Positions 7,560-14,214 of a DNA stretch of 64,000 nt are shown piece by piece. The first letter of the stretch is position 1; each line of letters starts with the position of its first letter. The notes beneath the pieces were generated by a model. That model ran no database searches and was not told the DNA's origin. It saw only the letters and a list, made by a program, of their open reading frames with translations. This DNA is from Taibaiella sp965229095 (lineage in GTDB: Bacteria > Bacteroidota > Bacteroidia > Chitinophagales > Chitinophagaceae). Made by a program: the position numbers and the translations under genes. The stretch is from positions 1,054,001-1,118,000 of the forward strand of contig OZ245855.1 in NCBI GenBank assembly GCA_965229095.1, given 5' to 3'.

Positions 7560-10520
7560 CTATGAAAATCTAATAATAACACGAGTCCCGGACACCGTGT
7601 TTTCTCTGTCGTACTTATCAATGATTTCATGTGTAATATTGATTTTGCCAGACATTTTCAGTACATGAATACGGTCGGCGATCAGGCTGTTTCCTCTTGA
7701 AGGATACGGCCTGGGTATTTTTGAGTTGATCTCGGCGGCGCGTATTCTGCCTATCCCATTATCATCAATAATTACTGTCAGGGTTTCATTGCTACCCAAA
7801 AAGAATATTCTTAATAACCCATCCCGGCCAGGCTTGCGATACAAGCCATGGTTGATGGCATTCTCAACAATAGGCTGGAGGATCATGGGGGGAATCTGCC
7901 ATTGAACATTATTATTTAGACTCTTACGTATGCCGAATACTACCCGAAACTTGTTATCGAATCTATTACGCTCAATGTCGGTATACAGTTGCAATGCGGC
8001 TAACTCCTGTTGTAACGGAATGAGTTGACTTTTCGAAAATTCCAAATACATACGAATTAATTGAGCAAAGTCCTCCAGTAATTGCTCCGCCTCAGGTATC
8101 TTGTTGAACTTGAAATGGCTCCTTATCGCGCCAAGAGCATTGAAGATAAAATGTGGGTTCATCTGGGATTGCAGTGCCTGTAATTCCATTTGAGCTGCCT
8201 TACTCTTTAAATGGGCCTGAAGCTGCATCTTATGTCTTGTTCTTCGTAAACGCCATTCAAAAAAAAGACAAAGACAAACCACCGATAGCAATGCAAGGCC
8301 TACTTTTAGCCATAATGATTGCCACCAGCGCGGCATTATCGTTAGTCGAACAGTCGATTTGGCAGATATAATGTTCGTTTCATTTACCCTTGCCCGGACA
8401 TAAAAAGTGTAATCTCCAGGTGGCAACAAGGGATAGGATACGGTTGGTGAGGAGGTACTGTGTAAGAAAAAATCAATGCCTTCCAGGTAATATTCATAAC
8501 TTATATTCCCAAGGTAAGAAGCACTGTTAGTTTTGAATTTGAACGTAAGGTCGGATTTTTCCCAATTGCCCTTCCATACCTCTCCAGACGGGTAGGTAAC
8601 GTGGGCGTAATCAATGGATACACCTGGCCGCTCTGAAAAATAGGGATCATTATAATTCTCGTTGGTCAAAGGAATATACAATATGCCATTTTTGGTTATC
8701 AACGTCATTTCTGTACTATCGGTGAGCAAATCATAGACCTCGTCATAAAGTATCCCTTTGATATTGGGTATGTATCTTTTAACACAATAATGATTATTTT
8801 GTAGCGTAAACAGTTTTAATCCCTTATCGGAAACCATCCACAGACCACTCTTCGACATTTTGATCATTTGGATTGTTTTTTCCGGAAGTGAGTAAGGTAC
8901 AGTTTTGTTCCGTTCAAAAACGAAAGCCCCTTTCCCTTTAGCTTGTACGATAACATTCCCCATAGGATCAGTAATCATATCTGAAACCTGATACTTGCTG
9001 ACCTGGTTAGGTGCCGTTAAAAGTACGGTCCCCTTTATCGTCTCTTTTTTCCAGCTTGTAATGCCATTGTCATTGGCCAGCCATAGCTCATTTTCCCTGG
9101 GTATTGCAATATGATTATATCGTCCCTTTATAATGCCGGTATCCATACCAGAGATAGTGTTGTAAGAGCATAATTTATCGTACAGTGAAAAATAGTAACG
9201 ATCATCGGTCCCATCATAAAAAGCATCTTTAAACGAACCGGGTTCTTGACGCTTCGGGAGCCTGCTCCGGGAAAGCATATTTATCAGGCTGCCCCGGTGG
9301 TTTAAGTAAAACATTCCCTTTATCGAGGCAATGTAAAGTCCGTCATGTTTGTCTGGCAAAAGGGTTATGTTCTCCGGCGGCCTTTCGGGATGGATAACAT
9401 CCGGTAACCGGATGGTGCGACGGTAGGTGCCCTGCTCGAATTCAATGAGATTACCGGCATCGTTCATCCCGTATTGTCTGCTGCCGATATCGACACATTT
9501 TATAATGTTTCCCGCTGACATCTTTTCCCTCTGCTGCATATCCCGGTAGAAAGCGGGGATAAGGTATATTCCATCATTGCGGGTACCGATCCAAATATTA
9601 CCAGATCGGTCTTTGAACATCTCGGAAATATTGTTGTGGCTTAACATACTAGGAATAGGAAAACTGTCTATTACTTTCATATTCGTGTCGATAACAATCA
9701 GGCCCTTGTCGGTAGTAAAGCTGATAGAGTGGTTCAAGTGTTTGGCTGCGATGGTCTTAATTGAACTCATCGCCCTGATATCTAACTTCACCATGTGATG
9801 GCGTTTGCAATCGATATAAAGATATGTAGCTGGACCGATCTTAAAAAACACCTTATTACTAAAAAGAAAAGGCATGTTGTCGGTAAGCAGATAGTGTAGC
9901 CTTTTCATGATCTCCTGATCTACAGGGAAGGATCTAAGTTTATTCCTTTCAACCAGCCACAATTTATCAGCATCCCGGATCACAGCCCGTTCAAAATCGC
10001 AATAAATGATTTCACCCTTTTTTACCTCCCGGGACACATAACTATAAAAAGGGTTGGATCGGACACGCTCTTTGGTGATATATAGCTTGCAGTATTCTCC
10101 ATTATTGAAACCAGAGAGACATATCTTTTCATCATTATCGGGATTGGCAACCGGGAAGATCTTTTGAGGAAGTGGGATGGGGGCAATAGTATGCAGCGAA
10201 TCATTCTGCAGATAATGGGTACTTGTGTTAAAATCCTGCAACCATATTTTTCCGGCGGGGCCTGGGAAAACAGAAAATACATCATTCGTCGGCAGACCAT
10301 CCGCTGCTGTAAAGCATCTGAATATTGCTCCGTCAAACCGGCATACGCCATTACCAGTAGCTATCCAAATATAGCCATCCGGCGATTGATGTATGCTGTA
10401 GATCTTATTGCTGCTCAACTCGTCCTTTATGGTATAGTGCACAAAAACAGGCTGCTGTCCCTTCGCTGCGGACATATACATAAAGAGGAAGAAGCATAGC
10501 AGCAGAAGACCTTTGGGCAT
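7560..10520 (-). CDS. two-component-propeller sensor histidine kinase (module 1)
   Basis: This 986-residue sensor has a signal peptide (MPKGLLLLCFFLFMYMSAAKG) and a periplasmic beta-propeller of Reg_prop repeats (GYIWIATGNGVCRFDG, GNIWIGTRNDGIYLIP). A Y_Y_Y domain follows at about 640-730 (YEYYLEGIDFF, LPPGDYTFYVRARV), then one transmembrane helix at about 740-760. A LytS-type kinase has QMNPHFIFNALGAI with His790 and the ATPase N-box PIVENAINHG. Sensors with this layout detect extracellular ligands, often polysaccharides in Bacteroides, and phosphorylate a partner. It is co-transcribed with the LytTR gene and points away from a GG-leader peptide gene 296 bp away. Confidence 0.93.
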   Translation of the reverse strand: MPKGLLLLCFFLFMYMSAAKGQQPVFVHYTIKDELSSNKIYSIHQSPDGYIWIATGNGVCRFDGAIFRCFTAADGLPTNDVFSVFPGPAGKIWLQDFNTSTHYLQNDSLHTIAPIPLPQKIFPVANPDNDEKICLSGFNNGEYCKLYITKERVRSNPFYSYVSREVKKGEIIYCDFERAVIRDADKLWLVERNKLRSFPVDQEIMKRLHYLLTDNMPFLFSNKVFFKIGPATYLYIDCKRHHMVKLDIRAMSSIKTIAAKHLNHSISFTTDKGLIVIDTNMKVIDSFPIPSMLSHNNISEMFKDRSGNIWIGTRNDGIYLIPAFYRDMQQREKMSAGNIIKCVDIGSRQYGMNDAGNLIEFEQGTYRRTIRLPDVIHPERPPENITLLPDKHDGLYIASIKGMFYLNHRGSLINMLSRSRLPKRQEPGSFKDAFYDGTDDRYYFSLYDKLCSYNTISGMDTGIIKGRYNHIAIPRENELWLANDNGITSWKKETIKGTVLLTAPNQVSKYQVSDMITDPMGNVIVQAKGKGAFVFERNKTVPYSLPEKTIQMIKMSKSGLWMVSDKGLKLFTLQNNHYCVKRYIPNIKGILYDEVYDLLTDSTEMTLITKNGILYIPLTNENYNDPYFSERPGVSIDYAHVTYPSGEVWKGNWEKSDLTFKFKTNSASYLGNISYEYYLEGIDFFLHSTSSPTVSYPLLPPGDYTFYVRARVNETNIISAKSTVRLTIMPRWWQSLWLKVGLALLSVVCLCLFFEWRLRRTRHKMQLQAHLKSKAAQMELQALQSQMNPHFIFNALGAIRSHFKFNKIPEAEQLLEDFAQLIRMYLEFSKSQLIPLQQELAALQLYTDIERNRFDNKFRVVFGIRKSLNNNVQWQIPPMILQPIVENAINHGLYRKPGRDGLLRIFFLGSNETLTVIIDDNGIGRIRAAEINSKIPRPYPSRGNSLIADRIHVLKMSGKINITHEIIDKYDRENTVSGTRVIIRFS

Positions 10521-10719
10521 AGTACAATGAAAGTCTTTACAACACCGAACATGGTAGTTCGTTTTTGTAAAGATAGGAGTTCAGATTGTTTATGACATGG
10601 ACTACTAAAACGCAAAATTGTTTTTGCCTGACATTGCATACAAGTAATTTCTTTCACGAACTCTCAAGAACGATAAAGCTGATTTTTGATCAAAAGATGT
10701 ATCTCCCGAACCGGTTACT

Positions 10720-10754
10720 GGTCTCAAATGACCGGTAAAAGGTCATTTGAGACC
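10720..10754. promoter_or_regulatory. 14-bp perfect inverted repeat in a divergent promoter region
   Basis: GGTCTCAAATGACC (10720-10733) and its exact complement GGTCATTTGAGACC (10741-10754) flank a 7-base spacer. The repeat lies between the start of the propeller kinase (minus) and the GG-leader peptide gene (plus), about 18 bp upstream of the peptide's likely -33 element. There is no good T-run, so an operator or cruciform is more likely than a terminator. Confidence 0.55.
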
Positions 10755-10771
10755 TTTCACTAAATGGAAGA

Positions 10772-10801
10772 TTGGGTTGGCTGGCGTGACTTGTAATTTT
10801 A
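10772..10801 (+). promoter_or_regulatory. possible promoter of the GG-leader peptide gene
   Basis: TTG at 10772-10774 and TAATTTTA at 10794-10801 are separated by 19 bases. This resembles the Bacteroidota -33/-7 pair, although the -7 deviates from TAnnTTTG. It ends 15 bp before the ATG at 10817. Confidence 0.35.
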
Positions 10802-10816
10802 TAAAAAATTAATTCT

Positions 10817-11065
10817 ATGAAGAAAAAACATTTAAGCTTAAAAAAGCTATCTCTGACCAGAGAAATTATCACTCCAATGACCGTTAGTGATGAAAGTAAG
10901 GTGAAAGGAGGTGCCACGGCAGATGCGTCCGTCTGTGTTGCCTGTAATTCCGTGCCTGCAACCGCCTGTGGAAGTACCGTTACTCCTACAATCATTGACT
11001 GTCAGTTTACCTGGAACTGCGTTCCTAGCCAAGGCTGCACGCCAAGCAGGGATAAGTGTGCGTAA
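10817..11065 (+). CDS. GG-leader, Cys-rich peptide precursor (class I lanthipeptide-like)
   Basis: This 82-residue peptide has a charged leader of 32 residues (MKKKHLSLKKLSLTREIITP, then a Val-Lys-Gly-Gly cleavage-type motif with Gly31-Gly32). The 50-residue core is rich in Ser/Thr and has seven cysteines, the first at Cys40. The KKLSL..E.I......KV.GG pattern matches the leader family recognised for Bacteroidota class I lanthipeptide-like precursors such as those of Chitinophaga. No LanB, LanC, radical-SAM or peptidase-containing ABC transporter gene occurs in the window, so any maturation enzymes would lie elsewhere. Disulfide-bonded secretion is an alternative. A small exported protein follows 66 bp downstream. 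Confidence 0.75.
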   Translation: MKKKHLSLKKLSLTREIITPMTVSDESKVKGGATADASVCVACNSVPATACGSTVTPTIIDCQFTWNCVPSQGCTPSRDKCA

Positions 11066-11131
11066 TTTTTGGCAGCAAGTGTCTGTCAGGCATTCCTTCC
11101 ACGAATATTTCATTAAACCAAATTTAAAAGC

Positions 11132-11563
11132 ATGAAAATTTTGAGATTCATTTTCGCTTCTCTCGCTTTCTTTTTTGCCTTTGCATTCAAGCCAGGTACA
11201 GCATCGGCATCCGGCATAGAATTCAGCTATTCTGCCTTCTTTACTTCTCCCGGCATTCATATCATTGCATCCTATGATCATTATGTACGGATCGGCAACA
11301 GCAATCAATATGTAAACTCCGGGTCAGCAGGCTATGATCTGACCAATGGGCAAACAGTAGATGTTGTTACGGGAACGACAGGAATTGATTCATATAGTCT
11401 TTCCGGTTTAGGCATCACCACTTCCTTAGGGTCAGTATCGTTAAGTCCAGCTCAGATTGCTACCCTGAAAGCGGGTAGTCCCGTAACGGTAACGATCATA
11501 TCTAAATCATATACAATTACGCCAATTATTGGGGATACATCTATTTTTAGTATTCAAGGATAA
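11132..11563 (+). CDS. small exported protein of unknown function
   Basis: This 143-residue protein has a clear signal peptide (FIFASLAFFFAFAFKPGTASA). The remainder has no cysteine, many Ser/Thr/Gly/Ile residues and alternating beta-like segments. I do not recognise a family. It lies 66 bp after the GG-leader peptide gene and before a terminator hairpin, so the two probably share a transcript. The last 16 codons, stop and terminator are duplicated in inverted orientation at 51718-51863, so this locus has been copied at least once. Confidence 0.7.
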   Translation: MKILRFIFASLAFFFAFAFKPGTASASGIEFSYSAFFTSPGIHIIASYDHYVRIGNSNQYVNSGSAGYDLTNGQTVDVVTGTTGIDSYSLSGLGITTSLGSVSLSPAQIATLKAGSPVTVTIISKSYTITPIIGDTSIFSIQG

Positions 11564-11658
11564 CCAAGACCTGGCTATATTGCTTTTAGTAAAGAGCCAT
11601 TTAATATCTAAGAAGAGGGTGCTCTACATTGAGAAGCACCCTCTTTAATGCTATAGAT
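11515..11658 (+). repeat. segment duplicated in inverse orientation at 51.7 kb (copy A)
   Basis: These 144 bp cover the 3' end of the exported-protein gene, its stop codon and its terminator. They recur on the opposite strand at 51718-51863. By eye the copies differ by two one-base insertions and a handful of substitutions. Copy A has the intact upstream gene. Confidence 0.9.
11613..11645 (+). terminator. rho-independent terminator after the exported-protein gene
   Basis: AAGAGGGTGCT (11613-11623) pairs perfectly with AGCACCCTCTT (11635-11645) around an 11-base loop, followed by TTAA. It sits 50 bp after the stop of the exported protein and would end the peptide/exported-protein transcript. 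Confidence 0.75.
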
Positions 11659-11742
11659 AATTGCGTTGAGGATTCTGTCACTCATAGTTTTGTTCTCCGG
11701 TTTCATGAAACATCTTTACAAGATTGAGCCAAAGTATTAATT

Positions 11743-12474
11743 CTATTTGCTCTTTTCTCTTGGAGCTATTTTAAAAATCCGGAGTTGATATTCCAACCTT
11801 TCCCATAAAAACTCATATGCAATAAGCACATATGGCTGGGATACTTTCTCATTGATAATCATAATTAACGAACAATACAATATAGAAATTACCATAATCG
11901 CCTGTATGTCATTCTCTCCTGTCAAAAAAAAATATGGCATAGCACATGAAAACCACCGCTCCAACTCATGGGTGCTACTTCTTTGCTCATATTGAGGTAA
12001 GGACAGGCGATGGAATAAACAGTAGCTTCCCAACTATCATTGCCTGCCTGCTTGACCAGGCTTAGCTCATTTTCAAAACGTACAAAAGTCGTCTTCATGG
12101 AGTCATCTATAACAACCGTTTTGGCTAGGCCATTACAAACAGGGAAGCAGTAAGCACATCGCGATGGCACTTGATCACGATCTTATTTACAATATCCCCG
12201 ATATTCCTCTGGTATAAGTTACCATCAGCATCAAGCTATCTTTGTCCTTAAACTTTGCGAGTGTATTCTGCGGATAAGATTGCAAGGAATCCACACAAAA
12301 GCCGATCGCCGTATCTTTAAGCCCAGCAATATTTCTTTTTCCAGTTGTTGTCCTACCGGGTTTTTGTACCGCGCCACGTACCTACCCGGCTCCAAGATTC
12401 CCTCGTCTATCACTTCACCAGTAATTTCGCTCTGCGAAGATCGAAATACAAGTGTATCTTCCGGCAGGTACTAT
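11743..12474 (-). pseudogene. multiply frameshifted gene remnant, unknown family
   Basis: Read on the minus strand, coherent protein pieces succeed one another in different frames. From about 12474 comes YLPEDTLVFRSSQSEITGEV and then ILEPGRYVARYKNPVGQQLE. A shift near 12316 leads into DTAIGFCVDSLQSYPQNTLA, a shift near 12196 into RNIGDIVNKIVIKCHRDVLT, and another near 12130 into KTTFVRFENELSLVKQ. A last shift in a nine-T tract near 11930 leads into a tail ending FKIAPREKSK at 11743. At least four frame changes over about 240 codons mark it as decayed. The family is not recognised. It meets the RHS fragment head to head at a small hairpin. Confidence 0.6.
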
Positions 12475-13397
12475 TATTAGTACCCTAAGCGGAGGTAACG
12501 GCGGTTTTGTGGGGAGTGAAACTCATAACACCAAAACAGTTGGGGATGTATTTACCGGTGATAATTATAACATATTCGACCAGGTATTGAACAGCAACAC
12601 CGATGCAAGATTACCCAGGGCCTATCTGAATTATGTGCTCTTTGACGAGAACATGCATATCTATCCAGGCATGAGCGGGGCCTTTCAGGCCAATGGCGCC
12701 GGTATCTGGACCCAGATCCGCATTAATATCCCCCTGGAGTTACCAGTCAATGACTATCTTGCCGTATATTTGAGCAATGCTTCTAAAAACATTGCGGCTG
12801 ACCAGTACGGCAATGTTTACTTTGATCAACTGGTAATCCGTTTAAGCAGGGGTAAACTAAAAGAGGAGGCTCATTATTATCCGCATGGTCTGCCTATAGC
12901 CGGTATGGGCAGTGTAGCCAATGGTTATGTAACGAACAGGAAGAAATACCAGAGCAACGAATACATCCAGGAACTAGGCTTGAACTGGATGGATTTTCAG
13001 GCCAGGCAATATGATCCGCAGATTGGCCGGTTTTTGGGCGTTGATCCGTTGGCAGCAAGTAAAGGACAAAAAGTCCAAAGTTCTTATACAGCTATGGGAA
13101 ATAACCCCGGTATGATGATTGATCCGGATGGTACCTTTTCAAGATTTGGAGCTTGGTGGAGAAATATTGCCTGGGGATGGGATTGAGAAAGACCGCAATG
13201 GAAATTGGGGCGTCAATTTATCCTACACAAATTCTAGCGGAGAATTCGAATTCGGTCTTATTTCTAGTGGAGACAAACCAATGACTCTTCAAGAAACTGT
13301 AGATCTAGCAAAAGAGCAACAGCGGAATTTGCAGGCTGGCTTGGAAATGGGCACAATTAAAGAAGTTGCTCTGGAAACAGGTACTGTCTTCGACTGA
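12452..13397 (+). pseudogene. RHS repeat-associated core fragment with frameshift
   Basis: The open frame from 12452 has no upstream RHS repeats, so the gene lacks its usual large N-terminal part. It carries the recognisable RHS tail: YLAVYLSNASKNI, EEAHYYPHGLPIAGMGS, LNWMDFQARQYDPQIGRFLG and DPLAASKG. The core ends near AMGNNPGMMIDPDG. Around 13170-13185 the frame closes (NIAWGWD stop) while the neighbouring frame continues coherently (DRNGNWGVNLSYTNSSGEFE) to 13397, indicating a one-base frameshift. RHS proteins carry variable C-terminal toxin domains; here the tail is about 70 residues and not recognisable as a toxin. It is probably a relic of an RHS toxin or of its spare tail cassette. 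Confidence 0.8.
12467..12484. repeat. 7-bp inverted repeat at the junction of two gene remnants
   Basis: GGTACTA and TAGTACC flank a TTAT loop at the point where the minus-strand remnant ends and the RHS fragment begins. It may mark a rearrangement breakpoint. Confidence 0.4.
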
Positions 13398-13440
13398 TAT
13401 AAGTTGACATCGAAAACAATAATTAACAACCTCTGTCAGA

Positions 13441-14214
13441 TTAAGTGTTAGTGATTACATCGTCTCTCGTTTCATTATTGACTTGCTTCAGAAAATCATC
13501 CCTTTTCCTTTGGGAAACTATAATCTCCGTTTGATCGCTCATCGTAATGATACCTCCTCGGCCACGCTGGTATTTTTCGATATGGGTCCTGTTGATCAGA
13601 TGCTTGCTGTGCACCCTTATAAACCCATAGTCTTTCAGTAGGGTCTCATAACTTCCCAGGGCTTTACAGGTCAAAATCACAGGTCTGTTGGTGAAATGAA
13701 AATTAGTATAGCTACCCAGTGCCTCACACCTGATTATTTCATCAGACTGTACATAGATAAAGCCATCGGATAACGGCAGGCAGATTTTTTCCTGCGGACG
13801 GATCTTTCGTACAGATTGCATAAGCGCATTTAGCTGCGTGCTGAGTATATTTTTGTGCAGTAGTGCCTTGGCACGATCGATTGCCCCGATTAGCTCATTG
13901 ATGTTGACCGGTTTTAAAATATAGTCCAGGGCATTATGTTTTATTGCCTTAAGCGCATATTCATCATACCCGGTCACAAATATAGTGTGAAAGGTGGGTG
14001 CCGGTATTTTTTCAAATAAAGTGAAGCCATCTTCGTGTGGCATATTGATATCGAGGAAGACGATATCGGGGCTAAGCTGCTTGATTTGTTCTGTCGCTTC
14101 ACGGACGTTGTGCGCTTCTGCAACAATGGTAACATCGAGGCAATATCTAGTAATGAAATTGCGTAAGGAGGTGATACAATCCTCTTCGTCATCAATTAAT
14201 ATTACGGTCAGCAT
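13441..14214 (-). CDS. LytTR response regulator (module 2)
   Basis: The 257-residue form begins at the ATG at 14214 (MLTVILIDDEEDC), which places the acidic pair in the normal position; an ATG at 14271 would add 19 unlikely residues. Phospho-acceptor Asp55 lies in IVFLDINMPHEDG. The C-terminal LytTR domain (about 150-250) includes GFIRVHSKHLINRTHIEKY. The gene overlaps the end of the kinase gene by 23 bp, so the two are translationally coupled. Confidence 0.92.
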   Translation of the reverse strand: MLTVILIDDEEDCITSLRNFITRYCLDVTIVAEAHNVREATEQIKQLSPDIVFLDINMPHEDGFTLFEKIPAPTFHTIFVTGYDEYALKAIKHNALDYILKPVNINELIGAIDRAKALLHKNILSTQLNALMQSVRKIRPQEKICLPLSDGFIYVQSDEIIRCEALGSYTNFHFTNRPVILTCKALGSYETLLKDYGFIRVHSKHLINRTHIEKYQRGRGGIITMSDQTEIIVSQRKRDDFLKQVNNETRDDVITNT

